The notes: generated from the letters alone by a model not told the origin. A DNA stretch of 64,000 nucleotides from Tropicimonas_B omnivorans (GCF_031846565.1 NZ_JAVRHL010000002.1:620001-684000), one strand, 5' to 3'. Positions 26,648 through 36,079 are shown, counted from the stretch's first letter. A program made the numbers and translations.

Positions 26648-26720
26648 ATGACGGGGGGATGACATACCCCGGCTCAGGCCCTATCAGGGCCGTGCCCTCC
26701 CGCTGCCGGATTCGACTCCC

Positions 26721-28226
26721 ATGACCGATATCCCCGCGACCCAGGCTTCCGATCCCGAAGCCGGGAAGCTGCCACCGTCCCACCCGTTCGACGACGACAA
26801 GCTCCGCGAGGAATGCGGCGTTTTCGGCGTAGTCGGCGTCGGCGAGGCGGCGAACTTCACCGCCCTCGGCCTTCACGCCCTCCAGCACAGGGGGCAGGAG
26901 GCCGGCGGCATCGTCGCCTACGATCAGGCAGAGGGCTTCACCTCCGCCAGGCGATTCGGCTACGTGCGGGACAACTTCACCTCCGCCAGCCTGATGGAGA
27001 CGCTGCCCGGCACCATCGCCATCGGCCATGTGCGCTACTCCACCACGGGCTCCAAGGGCGCGACGCAGATCCGCGACGTGCAGCCGTTCTTCGGGGAGTT
27101 CTCCATGGGCGGCGCCGCCATCGCCCATAACGGCAACATCACCAATGCCGCCGCGCTTCGCCGCGAGCTCATCGACCGCGGCTCGATCTTCCAGTCCTCC
27201 TCTGACAGCGAGTGCATCGTTCACCTGATGGCCCGCAGCCTGCAGCGCGACATCCCCGAGCGGATGAAGGACGCGCTCCGCCGGGTTGAGGGCGCCTTTT
27301 CCGTCGTCGCCATGACCCGCACCAAGCTGATCGGCGTGCGCGATCCTCTCGGCGTGCGCCCGCTCGTCCTCGGGAAGGTCGGGGATGGATGGGCGCTCTC
27401 CTCAGAGACCTGCGCACTCGACATCATCGGCGCCGAGTTCGTGCGCGAGGTCGAGCCCGGGGAAATGGTCGTGGTGACCGCCGAGGGCGTGCAGAGCTAC
27501 CATCCCTTCGAGCCGAAGAAGCCGCGATTCTGCATCTTCGAGCACGTTTACTTCTCCCGTCCCGATTCGATCCTCGGGGGACGCTCGGTCTACGAGACAC
27601 GCCGGCAGATCGGCGTGGAGCTGGCCCGCGAGGCGCCGGTGGACGCGGACCTCGTCTGCCCCGTCCCCGACAGCGGCACCCCGGCGGCGATCGGATTCAG
27701 CCAGGAGAGCGGCATTCCCTACGCGATGGGGATCGTCCGCAACCAGTACGTGGGCCGGACCTTCATCGAGCCGACCGAGCAGATCCGGAACATGGGCGTG
27801 CGCCTCAAGCTCAACGTCAACCGCGCGCTGATCGCCGGCAAGCGTGTGATCCTCGTGGACGATTCCGTGGTCCGCGGCACCACCAGCCGCAAGATCAAGG
27901 AAATGATCCTCGATGCCGGCGCGAAGGAAGTTCATTTCCGCATCGCCTCGCCGCCGACCTCCTGGCCCTGCTTCTACGGCGTCGACACGCCGGAGCGGGA
28001 CAAGCTTCTCGCCAGCCACATGACCGAGGACGAGATGTGCGCGCATCTGGGTGTCGATTCATTGCGCTTCATCTCCCTGAACGGCCTCTATCGCGCCGTG
28101 GGTGAGGAGAAGGGTCGCGATCCCGCAGCGCCGCAATATTGCGATGCCTGCTTCTCCGGCGAATACCCCGTCGAGCCCGCCGACATGCTGGAGCGCGGTT
28201 TCCAGCTCAAGACGGCCGCCGAATAG
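26721..28226 (+). CDS. purF: Amidophosphoribosyltransferase
   Basis: 501-residue enzyme of the first committed step of purine synthesis, making phosphoribosylamine from PRPP and glutamine. The N-terminal nucleophile Cys32 (EECGVFGV) is preceded by a 31-residue propeptide that must be removed. Glutaminase loops RYSTTG and IAHNGN follow; the PRPP loop is VILVDDSVVRGTTS. Near the C-terminus cysteines (SWPCFYG, YCDACF) match the Fe-S/zinc type seen in Bacillus-like PurF. It is probably its own transcription unit, with a palindromic terminator after it. Confidence 0.96.
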   Translation: MTDIPATQASDPEAGKLPPSHPFDDDKLREECGVFGVVGVGEAANFTALGLHALQHRGQEAGGIVAYDQAEGFTSARRFGYVRDNFTSASLMETLPGTIAIGHVRYSTTGSKGATQIRDVQPFFGEFSMGGAAIAHNGNITNAAALRRELIDRGSIFQSSSDSECIVHLMARSLQRDIPERMKDALRRVEGAFSVVAMTRTKLIGVRDPLGVRPLVLGKVGDGWALSSETCALDIIGAEFVREVEPGEMVVVTAEGVQSYHPFEPKKPRFCIFEHVYFSRPDSILGGRSVYETRRQIGVELAREAPVDADLVCPVPDSGTPAAIGFSQESGIPYAMGIVRNQYVGRTFIEPTEQIRNMGVRLKLNVNRALIAGKRVILVDDSVVRGTTSRKIKEMILDAGAKEVHFRIASPPTSWPCFYGVDTPERDKLLASHMTEDEMCAHLGVDSLRFISLNGLYRAVGEEKGRDPAAPQYCDACFSGEYPVEPADMLERGFQLKTAAE

Positions 28227-28231
28227 GGCAG

Positions 28232-28253
28232 GGGTCCGGCGCGCCGGACCCTT
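28232..28253 (+). terminator. Palindromic terminator after purF
   Basis: A perfect 20-bp palindrome, GGGTCCGGCG followed by its complement, sits six bases after the purF stop and is followed by TTCGG. There is no long T tract, so strength is uncertain. Confidence 0.5.
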
Positions 28254-28325
28254 CGGAGCGGCATCGTCGCCCTGGCCCTCGGGGCGCTGTTGACCCTGCC
28301 GCCGCTTCGCGGCACTTGAGCCGCC

Positions 28326-28997
28326 ATGAGCGATGACCCCACCACCCGCAAACCTCTCGCCCTTGTCACCGGTGCCAGCCGGGGGCTTGGATTTGCCGTC
28401 GCCGAGGCGCTCGCCCCCACCCATCACGTCATGGCCGTGGCGCGGACCGTGGGCGGGCTCGAGGATCTCGACGACCGCATCCAGTCCGCCGGGGGCACCG
28501 CCACGCTGGCGCCCCTCGACGTCACCGATGACGGCGCGATGCAGCATATGTGCCGGTCGATCCATGATCGCTGGGGCGGGCTGGACCTCTGGGCGCATAC
28601 CGCGATCCATGCCGCCCCCCTCGGCCCGGCGCAGATGATCGCCGCGAAGGACTGGGAGCTGAGCTGGAAGGTCAATTCCGAGGCGACCCGGCGTCTCGTG
28701 GCCTACGTCTCACCGCTTCTCACCGCGCGCGCCGGGCGGGCGGTTTTCTTCGACGATCCCCGCGCCGGACAGCCGTTCTTCGGGGCCTACGGCGCGACCA
28801 AGGCCGCGCAATCCGCCCTCGTCGCCTCCTGGGCCGCCGAGACGCAGCGGACCGGGCCCGCCGTCGCGATGCTGGCCGCCCGGCCGATGGCGACGGCCCT
28901 GCGCGCGCGCTTCTTCCCGGGCGAGGATCGCGGGGCCCTCGCATCCTGCGCGGACGAGGCGCGGCGGCTCCTGCCGGAGATCCTCGGCCGGTCCTGA
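28326..28997 (+). CDS. SDR family NAD(P)-dependent oxidoreductase
   Basis: 223-residue Rossmann protein. The nucleotide motif is LVTGASRGLGFAVAEAL (residues 13-29) and the catalytic YGATK (Tyr and Lys present) lies in FGAYGATKAAQSALV. The segment between has FFDDP in place of the usual Ser region, so the Ser of the triad is not obvious. It is shorter than the usual 250, ending after a brief helix. It stands between purF and surE. No pathway can be assigned from context. Confidence 0.88.
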   Translation: MSDDPTTRKPLALVTGASRGLGFAVAEALAPTHHVMAVARTVGGLEDLDDRIQSAGGTATLAPLDVTDDGAMQHMCRSIHDRWGGLDLWAHTAIHAAPLGPAQMIAAKDWELSWKVNSEATRRLVAYVSPLLTARAGRAVFFDDPRAGQPFFGAYGATKAAQSALVASWAAETQRTGPAVAMLAARPMATALRARFFPGEDRGALASCADEARRLLPEILGRS

Positions 28998-29005
28998 GAC
29001 AGGAT

Positions 29006-29046
29006 GCACCACCCGCTCTGGCTTGTCGCTCGGGCGGTGCTTGTCT
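29006..29046 (+). terminator. Candidate terminator after the SDR gene
   Basis: A 10-bp stem GCACCACCCG/CGGGCGGTGC with one mismatch and a 15-base loop, followed by TTGTCT. It lies between the SDR stop and surE. Confidence 0.45.
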
Positions 29047-29076
29047 AAGCAGGGCCCCGGATCGCAAGGAGCCCTC

Positions 29077-29871
29077 ATGCGTATTTTGGTCACCAACGAC
29101 GACGGCATCAACGCGCCGGGTCTCGCCGTACTGGAACGGATCGCCGCCGAGATCGCGGGTGAGGGCGGTGAGGTCTGGTGCGTCGCGCCGGCCTTCGAGC
29201 AGTCGGGCGTCGCCCACTGCATCAGCTACACCCACCCCACCATGATCGCCGAACTGGCCCCGCGGCGCTTCGCCGCGGAAGGCTCCCCGGCCGACTGCGT
29301 GCTCGCCGGCATCTTCGACGTCCTCGGCGGCGAGAAACCGGATCTCGTCCTGTCGGGCGTGAACCGGGGCAACAACTCCGCCGAGAACGCCGTCTATTCG
29401 GGCACGCTCGGCGGCGCGATGGAGGCAGCGTTGCACGGCATCCCGGCCATCGCCCTGTCGCAGTATCTCGGCGCCGGCACGAAGGATCTGGATGATCCGT
29501 TCGAGGCGGCGGCCGTCCATGGCGCCGACGTCGTGCGGAAGCTCCTCGCCGCGGACCAGTGGCGCCTGGGCGAGGAGGGGGGCTATACCACCTTCTACAA
29601 CGTCAATTTTCCGCCCTGTGCGGCGTCCGATGTCGCCGGCACCCGCGCGGCCATCCAGGGGCGCCGTCCGGGCGACGGGTTCGGCATGGATGCCAGCGTC
29701 TCCCCCGGCGGGCGGCGCTTTTTGTGGGTGCGCGGCGCGCGGCAGGACGTGGACAGCGGTCCGGAGACCGATGCCACGCTGAACCGCGAGAACTACATCA
29801 CGGTCACGCCGATGCGGGCCGACCTCACGGCGCACGATGCCGTCGAGCCGCTGTCGGCGGCACTCAAGTAA
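29077..29871 (+). CDS. surE: 5'/3'-nucleotidase SurE
   Basis: 264-residue metal-dependent nucleotidase. The N-terminus MRILVTNDDGINAPGL holds the Asp pair that binds the divalent metal (residues 8-9); PAFEQSGVAHCIS and LVLSGVNRGNNSAENAVYSG are the other active-site blocks (Ser and Asn). An AAGGAG site five bases before the ATG settles the start. It is followed 16 bases later by pcm, then by an nlpD-like gene: the same surE-pcm-nlpD order as in enterobacteria, tied there to stationary-phase survival. Confidence 0.96.
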   Translation: MRILVTNDDGINAPGLAVLERIAAEIAGEGGEVWCVAPAFEQSGVAHCISYTHPTMIAELAPRRFAAEGSPADCVLAGIFDVLGGEKPDLVLSGVNRGNNSAENAVYSGTLGGAMEAALHGIPAIALSQYLGAGTKDLDDPFEAAAVHGADVVRKLLAADQWRLGEEGGYTTFYNVNFPPCAASDVAGTRAAIQGRRPGDGFGMDASVSPGGRRFLWVRGARQDVDSGPETDATLNRENYITVTPMRADLTAHDAVEPLSAALK

Positions 29872-29887
29872 CGAGGGAGAGGCGGAC

Positions 29888-30538
29888 GTGACCAGTCCGG
29901 ACGAGGTGGCCGAACAGAAGATGCGCTTCCTCTTCGCGCTGCGTCAGCGCGGGGTGCGGGATGCGCGCGTCCTGTCGGCGATGGAAGCGACCGATCGCGG
30001 CCTGTTCATCCGCGGCACCTTCGCGGACCGCGCCTATGACGACACGCCGTTGCCCATCGCCTGCGGGCAGACCATCAGCCAGCCCTCGATCGTGGGGCTG
30101 ATGACCCAGGCGCTCGAGGTCGGCCCGCGTGACAAGGTGCTGGAGATCGGCACCGGCTCCGGATACCAGGCCGCCGTCCTCGCGCGGCTGGCGCGGCGGG
30201 TCTACACGGTGGACCGCTTTCGGCGGCTTGTCGCTTCCGCCGAGCAGATCTTCGTGACGATGGGCCTGACAAATGTCACCACCTTCACCGGAGACGGCTC
30301 TCACGGTCTGCCGGACCACGCCCCCTTCGACCGCATCCTGGTCACCGCCGCGGCGGAAGACCCGCCGGGTCCGCTCTTGGCCCAATTGCGGATCGGGGGT
30401 ATCATGGTGCTGCCGGTGGGGCAGTCCGACGCCGTGCAGACTCTGATCCGCGTTCGCCGGACCGAGGATGGCTACGAGTACGACGAAATGCTGCCGGTGC
30501 GCTTCGTGCCGCTCCTAGAGGGGCTGGGGCGCGAGTGA
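29888..30538 (+). CDS. pcm: Protein-L-isoaspartate O-methyltransferase
   Basis: 216-residue cytoplasmic SAM-dependent repair methylase acting on damaged aspartyl residues. The SAM loop is VLEIGTGSGYQAAVLA, preceded by GQTISQPSIVGLM; the next strand is VYTVDRF; and FDRILVTAAAEDPP is the post-motif II block. It starts at a GTG with a GGGAGAGG site. It is in the surE operon. Confidence 0.94.
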   Translation: MTSPDEVAEQKMRFLFALRQRGVRDARVLSAMEATDRGLFIRGTFADRAYDDTPLPIACGQTISQPSIVGLMTQALEVGPRDKVLEIGTGSGYQAAVLARLARRVYTVDRFRRLVASAEQIFVTMGLTNVTTFTGDGSHGLPDHAPFDRILVTAAAEDPPGPLLAQLRIGGIMVLPVGQSDAVQTLIRVRRTEDGYEYDEMLPVRFVPLLEGLGRE

Positions 30539-30686
30539 CGGCAGGCGCCTCGTCCGCCTCCGGGCGGGCGTCAAGGAATGCCGGGCGGGACGTCGCCCGG
30601 TCGGGGACAGCCGCCAGGCGGCAGTTGATGGAAAACAAGAGGGCGCGGATCGAAGGCGTCCCGGCGGATCGAGGAGTGACGGGGTT

Positions 30687-31895
30687 ATGAGGCACCCTCT
30701 GAGAAGCGTGGCGCTCGGCGCACTCGTGGTGGCGCTCGGCGCCTGCGGGGAACAGGGCCCGCTCGAGATGTTCGGCGGCGGTGGTGCAGGCCGCAACGGC
30801 GGCGCCGAGACAACGCGGGCCGCGACGGTTGCGCCACGACCGGACCCGGATGCCCGCGGCATCATTTCCTATCCCTCCTACCAGATGGCCGTCGCGCGGC
30901 GCGGCGATACCGTGGGCGCCGTTGCGCAGCGGGTGGGTCTGCCGGCCCAGGAGCTGGCCGATTATAACGGCGTGCCGCAGGATGCGGTGATGAACCCCGG
31001 CGCGGTCCTCGCCCTGCCGCGGCGCGTGGCGGCCTCCTCCGTTGGCGCAGGCGGGCAGACGGGTGCGATCTCGGCGGCCGCTCCGGTGCAGGTCACGACG
31101 CTGGCCGGCAACGCCATCGACCGCGCCGAGAGCAATGCGCCGGCCGGGGCCACGATCTCCGCCCCCGGAGCGGCACCGACGCAGGTCTCGGCCCCTGCGC
31201 AGACGCAAACCGGGAAAGAGCCGGTCCGTCACCGCGTTCAGCGCGGCGAGACGGCCTATTCCATTGCGCGGCGCTACAACGTCTCGGTCTCCGATCTTGC
31301 CTCCTGGAACGGGCTCGATGGCAATCTGACCGTGCGCGAAGGCCAGTTCCTGATGATCCCGGTTGCCGTCGGCGCTGCACCTCAGGCCGCCGCCGTGTCC
31401 CGTCCGGGAGAGGGGTCCCCGACGCCGACGCCCCCCTCGGCCGCGAAGCCGCTGCCGCAGGAAGAGAAGCCGGCCGCCGCGAAACCTGCGCCCGAAGCCA
31501 CGCCCGCCTCTCCCAAGATGGACCAGTTCGCGAGCGAGGAGAGCGCTGCGCAGATGGCCCGTCCCGTCGCCGGCAGCGTCATCCGCGATTTCGCGAAGGG
31601 AAAGAACGACGGGATCGACATCTCCGCCCCCGCCGGAGCGGCGGTGAAGGCGGCCGACAGCGGGACCGTCGCCGCGATCACGCAGGATACCGACCAGGTT
31701 CCGATCATCGTGATCCGTCATTCGGGCGGGCTGCTCACGGTCTATGCCAATGTCGACCAGCTGGAGGTCCAGAAGGGCGACACGGTGAGCCGTGGCCAGA
31801 CCATCGCCAAGGTCCGCGCGGCGAGCCCGTCCTTCCTGCACTTCGAGGTTCGCAAGGGCGTCGAGGCGGTGGATCCGGGGACCTACCTGAACTGA
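30687..31895 (+). CDS. nlpD: NlpD-like lipoprotein, LysM and degenerate M23 domains
   Basis: 402-residue lipoprotein with a lipobox LGAC (Cys20). Two LysM repeats bind peptidoglycan: one near residues 60-110 (RGDTVGAVAQRVGLPAQ) and one near 180-230 (VQRGETAYSIARRYNVSVSDL). A Pro/Ala linker follows, then an M23 domain in which the zinc ligands are missing: NDGIDISAP lacks the His of HxGxD, and LHFEVR is the only His-containing strand. That is the state of E. coli NlpD/EnvC, which activate amidases rather than cut peptidoglycan. It likely helps daughter-cell separation. Confidence 0.9.
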   Translation: MRHPLRSVALGALVVALGACGEQGPLEMFGGGGAGRNGGAETTRAATVAPRPDPDARGIISYPSYQMAVARRGDTVGAVAQRVGLPAQELADYNGVPQDAVMNPGAVLALPRRVAASSVGAGGQTGAISAAAPVQVTTLAGNAIDRAESNAPAGATISAPGAAPTQVSAPAQTQTGKEPVRHRVQRGETAYSIARRYNVSVSDLASWNGLDGNLTVREGQFLMIPVAVGAAPQAAAVSRPGEGSPTPTPPSAAKPLPQEEKPAAAKPAPEATPASPKMDQFASEESAAQMARPVAGSVIRDFAKGKNDGIDISAPAGAAVKAADSGTVAAITQDTDQVPIIVIRHSGGLLTVYANVDQLEVQKGDTVSRGQTIAKVRAASPSFLHFEVRKGVEAVDPGTYLN

Positions 31896-31903
31896 ACGGA
31901 ACT

Positions 31904-31922
31904 GCCCCCCGGAGTTGGGGGC
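31904..31922. terminator. Short hairpin between convergent nlpD and the Atm1-type gene
   Basis: A 6-bp stem GCCCCC/GGGGGC with a 7-base loop, lying in the 52 bases between two convergent stops. No T tract; a bidirectional terminator is possible. Confidence 0.3.
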
Positions 31923-31947
31923 GGAAGCAGGAGAGGAGCCCGCGCTG

Positions 31948-33819
31948 TCAGGCGTGCGCTTCCTCCGTCTCCGTGTCGTCCGACGCGCCGGCATCCTGCG
32001 CCGCCCACATCTCGGCGTAATGCCCGCCCTTGGCGAGCAGCATTTCGTGACTGCCAGCTTCGATCACCCGGCCGTGGTTCAGCACCACGATGCGATCGGC
32101 ATGGGCGATGGTGGAGAGGCGGTGAGCGACGATCATCACGCTGCGCCCTTCGCCGGCCCGCGCCAACGAGCGGCGGATCTGAAGCTCGGTATGGGTGTCG
32201 AGCGCGCTGGTCGCCTCGTCGAGGATCAGGATCGGGGGATCCTTCAGCAACGTCCGCGCGATTCCGACGCGCTGCTTCTCACCGCCGGAGAGCTTCAGGC
32301 CGCGCTCGCCGACGCGGGTGTCGTAGCCCTCTGGCAGGGAGGCGATGAAATCGTGCAGTCCCGCCTCGCGCGCCGCCTTCTCCACCTCGTCCATGCCGGC
32401 GCCCTCGCGGCCATAGGCGATGTTGTAGCCGATCGTGTCGTTGAAGAGGACCGTGTCCTGGGGAACGACGCCAAGGGCGGCCCGGAGGCTCTTCTGGGTG
32501 ATGTTCCTCAGATCCTGGCCATCGATGGTGATGCGGCCCGCGCCGGGGTCGTAGAAGCGGAACAGAAGGCGCGCGAGGGTGCTCTTGCCGGCGCCGCTCG
32601 GGCCGACCACGGCCAGGGTACCGCCGGGCGGGATCTCCAGGTCGATCCCCTGCAGGATCGGGCGGCCCGGATCGTAGGCAAAGTGGACCCCTTCGAACCG
32701 GACCCGGCCGCCCGAGATCTCCAGGGAGCGCGCGCCGGGGCTGTCCGTCACCTCGGATTCGTGGTCGAGCAGGTCGAACATCTGGCCCATATCCACGAGG
32801 GCCTGACGGATCTCCCGATAGACGCTGCCGAGGAAGTTCAGCGGCATGATGACCTGGAGCATGTACGAGTTGACCATGACGAAATCGCCAACCGTCATCT
32901 CCCCCGTGGAGACGCCCCGCGCGGCCATCGCCATCCCGGTCACGAGGCCGGCGTTCACGATCAGCGCCTGGCCGACATTGATCGCGCCGAGGGAATAGGT
33001 CGTTTTCAGCGCGGCGCCCTCGTAGGCGGCCATCGCGGTGTCGTAGCGCGTGGCCTCGCGGGTCTCCGCACCGAAATACTTGACGGTCTCGAAGTTCAGC
33101 AGGCTGTCTATCGCGCTCTGGCTCGCGGCGTTGTCCTGCCGGTTCATCTCCCGCCTGATCTTCACGCGCCATTCGGTGATGATGAAGGTGAAGGCGACAT
33201 AGGCGGCGAGAACGACACCCATCACGAGAAGGAAGCGCGCGTCGAAGAGCGTGGTGAGGATGATGCAGATCAGCGCCAGTTCGAAGATGAGCGGCCCGAT
33301 CGAGAAGACGAGGAAGCGCAGGAGGAACGCCACCCCCTTCACCCCGCGGTCCATGATCCGCGACAGTGCCCCGGTGCGTCGCTCCATGTGATACCGCAGC
33401 GACATCCGGTGGATATGCCGGAACGTGCGCAGGCCCAGCCGGCGCAGGCCGTTCTGCGCGACGCGGGCGAACAGCATGTCCCTCAGCTGCGTGAAGGCGG
33501 TACCGAGAAGGCGCGCCGTGCCGTAGGCGAGGGTGAGGCCGATGGCGCCGAGCGCGAGAAGCATCCCGGCATCCTGCGGCGTGTCGCCGGCAAGCGCATC
33601 CACCGCCGACTTGTAGATCAACGGCGTTCCGACGGCGACCAGCTTCGCGACGATGAGCACGGCGAGCGCGGCGACGGTGCGCACCTTCAGGGACGTGTTG
33701 TCCCGGGGCCAGATATAAGGTGCGGCGTCCCGGATGACCCGCATCCCGCGCTTGCCCTCCGCCGAGGCGGAAAGGTCCCGTTCGTCGTCGGGGGGCTGGG
33801 AGGCGAAATCACGGCTCAT
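31948..33819 (-). CDS. Atm1/ABCB7-type ABC transporter (fused permease and ATPase)
   Basis: 623-residue half-transporter acting as a homodimer in the inner membrane. The N-terminal ~330 residues have six transmembrane helices with GTRL-type loops (YHMERRTGALSRIMDRG, LNFETVKYFGAETREATRY), the latter characteristic of Atm1 exporters. The C-terminal ATPase has GPSGAGKST, LSGGEKQR and ILILDEATSALD. Bacterial Atm1 proteins export glutathione-metal or persulfide species. Convergent to nlpD and divergent from the FbpC-like gene. Confidence 0.93.
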   Translation of the reverse strand: MSRDFASQPPDDERDLSASAEGKRGMRVIRDAAPYIWPRDNTSLKVRTVAALAVLIVAKLVAVGTPLIYKSAVDALAGDTPQDAGMLLALGAIGLTLAYGTARLLGTAFTQLRDMLFARVAQNGLRRLGLRTFRHIHRMSLRYHMERRTGALSRIMDRGVKGVAFLLRFLVFSIGPLIFELALICIILTTLFDARFLLVMGVVLAAYVAFTFIITEWRVKIRREMNRQDNAASQSAIDSLLNFETVKYFGAETREATRYDTAMAAYEGAALKTTYSLGAINVGQALIVNAGLVTGMAMAARGVSTGEMTVGDFVMVNSYMLQVIMPLNFLGSVYREIRQALVDMGQMFDLLDHESEVTDSPGARSLEISGGRVRFEGVHFAYDPGRPILQGIDLEIPPGGTLAVVGPSGAGKSTLARLLFRFYDPGAGRITIDGQDLRNITQKSLRAALGVVPQDTVLFNDTIGYNIAYGREGAGMDEVEKAAREAGLHDFIASLPEGYDTRVGERGLKLSGGEKQRVGIARTLLKDPPILILDEATSALDTHTELQIRRSLARAGEGRSVMIVAHRLSTIAHADRIVVLNHGRVIEAGSHEMLLAKGGHYAEMWAAQDAGASDDTETEEAHA

Positions 33820-33937
33820 CGGGGCCTAGCTAGGGGGTTCGGAGGGCATTGCCAATGTGCCGTGGCGCCTTGCCTGCACCGGGGGCGGCTGCTAGCAAGG
33901 CGCTGCAAAACCGAGAGAAATCATCAGATTTAAGCGC

Positions 33938-35089
33938 ATGAAAGTGGCACCGACCGAAGACGAGACCCGGCGGGCGGGGCCCTCTCCACGCCTCGAACTC
34001 AGCGGGATCCGACGCTCATTCGACGGCCGCGAGGTGGTCCGGGGCGTTTCGCTCAGCATCTCGACGGGGGAGGTCTTGTGCCTCCTCGGGCCCTCCGGCT
34101 GCGGCAAGTCGACGACGCTCCGGATCGCGGCGGGGGTGGACCGGCAGGATGCGGGCGAGGTTCGCCTAGGCGGGCAGGTCGCGGCGTCCGGCGCCACCTT
34201 CGTTCCGCCGGAGCGACGGTCGGTCGGGCTGATGTTCCAGGACTTCGCTCTCTTTCCGCACCTGAAGGTGGCGGACAACGTCGCCTTCGGCCTCAAGGGC
34301 GGCGCCGCGGCGAACGGGGCCCGGATCGGCGAGCTTCTGGAGCGGGTGGGCCTCTCCCGCTTCCACGACAGCTGGCCGCACGAGCTTTCGGGCGGGGAGC
34401 AGCAGCGCGTGGCGCTGGCCCGTGCGCTGGCGCCGCGGCCGCGGGTGATGCTGATGGACGAGCCCTTCTCCGGCCTCGACAATCGCCTGAGGGACGGGAT
34501 CCGGGACGAGACGCTGTCGCTTCTGAAGGAGGAGGGAACGGCGGTCCTGCTGGTGACGCACGAGCCCGACGAGGCGATGCGCATGGCCGACGAGATCGCC
34601 CTGATGCGGGATGGGCGAATCGTGCAGAGCGGCGCACCCTACAACATCTACACCGCGCCGGTGGACCGGGCCGCGGCGGCGTTCTTCTCCGATATCAACG
34701 TGGTGCGGGGCGTCAGCCGCGGCGCCCTGACGGAAACGCCGTTCGGCGCCTTCCTGACCCCCGGCCATGCGGATGGGGCCGAGGTGGAGATCGTCATCCG
34801 GCCGCAGCATCTCGGGATCGATTTCGACCGGGATGGCAGGGGCCCCGCTGCGACGCCGCAGCAGGGCGTGGCGGCGCGCGCGCGGGTGCTCAGGGCACGG
34901 TTCACCGGGCGCGAGAGCCTCGTGGAGTTCCGGATGGAGACGGATGGGCAGGTCGTGAAGGCGACGGTGCCGAATGTCTTCCTGCCGGCGGCCGGGACGC
35001 CCCTGTGGCTGACGCTGCGGCGGGACCGCTGCTTCGTGTTTCCGGCAAGCCGGGGCGCTGGCTCCGGGTCCGGGCCGTCCTCGATCTGA
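33938..35089 (+). CDS. ABC transporter ATP-binding protein, FbpC/PotA-like (orphan)
   Basis: 383-residue importer-type ATPase: Walker A GPSGCGKST, MFQDFALFPHLKV Q-loop, LSGGEQQRVALARALAPRPRV signature, Walker B MLMDEPFSGLD, and H-loop LVTHEP. The C-terminal third carries a TOBE-like domain (VIRPQHLGIDFD). The best family match by eye is iron(III) or polyamine import, yet no binding protein or permease lies next to it, so the partner subunits must be elsewhere or the assignment is loose. A symmetric terminator follows. Confidence 0.88.
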   Translation: MKVAPTEDETRRAGPSPRLELSGIRRSFDGREVVRGVSLSISTGEVLCLLGPSGCGKSTTLRIAAGVDRQDAGEVRLGGQVAASGATFVPPERRSVGLMFQDFALFPHLKVADNVAFGLKGGAAANGARIGELLERVGLSRFHDSWPHELSGGEQQRVALARALAPRPRVMLMDEPFSGLDNRLRDGIRDETLSLLKEEGTAVLLVTHEPDEAMRMADEIALMRDGRIVQSGAPYNIYTAPVDRAAAAFFSDINVVRGVSRGALTETPFGAFLTPGHADGAEVEIVIRPQHLGIDFDRDGRGPAATPQQGVAARARVLRARFTGRESLVEFRMETDGQVVKATVPNVFLPAAGTPLWLTLRRDRCFVFPASRGAGSGSGPSSI

Positions 35090-35117
35090 AGAGCCCGGCG
35101 GGATGAACAGCTCGAAG

Positions 35118-35145
35118 GAGCGCCGGCCGCGTCTGGCCGGCGCTC
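35118..35145. terminator. Bidirectional terminator between convergent genes
   Basis: An 11-bp perfect stem GAGCGCCGGCC/GGCCGGCGCTC with a 6-base loop, placed 29 bases after the FbpC-like stop and 8 bases before the stop of the convergent MBL gene. Only short T runs follow on either side. Confidence 0.6.
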
Positions 35146-35152
35146 ATCTGCC

Positions 35153-36079
35153 TCAGAACGAGAGCTGATAGGTGTGAGGCACGAAGCGGAAGCCGTCGCC
35201 GTCGACCTCGATGAAGCCCACCCCGGGGAAGGGCATGTGATAGCCGAGGACGGGGAAACGCTCCTCGGCGGCCATGCCGAGCACCCGGCGGCGCGTCTCG
35301 GCCGCCATCTCCTTGTCCTGGTCGTACCGCACCTCCCAGTCGGGATGTCCGACTGACCAGACGTAGTGGTTCGCCACGTCGGCCATGAGGAGAAGGCGGG
35401 TATCCTCGCTCTCGATCATGTAGGTCATGTGGCCGGGCGTATGGCCGAACGCGGCCATGGCGGTGATGCCGGGGGCGATTTCGGCGCCGTCCTCCACAAG
35501 GGTGAACCGGTCGATGAGGGGGGCGATGTTCGCCTCGTAGGCATCGTTCGGGTTCTCGGCCCACCACTCGGCCTCGACCCGGCCCGAGATGTACTCCGCA
35601 TCCGGAAAGACGGGCTCGCCACCCTCCGTCATCAGGCCGCGGATGTGGTCGGGGTGCATGTGGGTGATGACGACGTGGGTGATATCGGACGGGGCCATGC
35701 CAGCGGCGTCGAGCGCGACAGTGATCTCGTCTGCACTGTTGCCGGTGTCGAAGAGGATCGTGTTGCCGTCCGTCTGGACCACGGTGGGAAGGTAGAAGCT
35801 GATCGACCGGTCCGAGGGGATGAAGCGCTCCTCGCTCGCCGCGGCGAAGGTCTCGTCGTCCACGTTCAGCCCGAAGATCGAATGCGGATCGTCGCCGACA
35901 TTGGTGGAGGTCAGAAGCGGCGTCACGGTGATCGCCCCGACGGTGAGTGTCGCATGGGACGGAAGGCCGCTGCGGGACGCCCCATCTGCCTCCTGCGCAC
36001 GGGCCGGAGCGGCGTGGAAGGTGGCAGCGAGCGGCAGGGCGGCGCCGGCGAAGAGGGCGGTTCTGCGGGAAAGGGTCAT
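35153..36079 (-). CDS. Exported metallo-beta-lactamase fold hydrolase
   Basis: 308 residues. A twin-arginine-type signal (MTLSRRTALFAGAALPLA) ends near PARAQ. The metal motif HxHxDH is THMHPDHIRG (about residues 130-139), with further ligands in FGHTPGHM and LMADVANHY. The family includes lactonases and N-acyl homoserine lactonases, but the substrate is not set. A tat operon lies 1.4 kb away on the other strand, which may export it. Isolated gene. Confidence 0.9.
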   Translation of the reverse strand: MTLSRRTALFAGAALPLAATFHAAPARAQEADGASRSGLPSHATLTVGAITVTPLLTSTNVGDDPHSIFGLNVDDETFAAASEERFIPSDRSISFYLPTVVQTDGNTILFDTGNSADEITVALDAAGMAPSDITHVVITHMHPDHIRGLMTEGGEPVFPDAEYISGRVEAEWWAENPNDAYEANIAPLIDRFTLVEDGAEIAPGITAMAAFGHTPGHMTYMIESEDTRLLLMADVANHYVWSVGHPDWEVRYDQDKEMAAETRRRVLGMAAEERFPVLGYHMPFPGVGFIEVDGDGFRFVPHTYQLSF

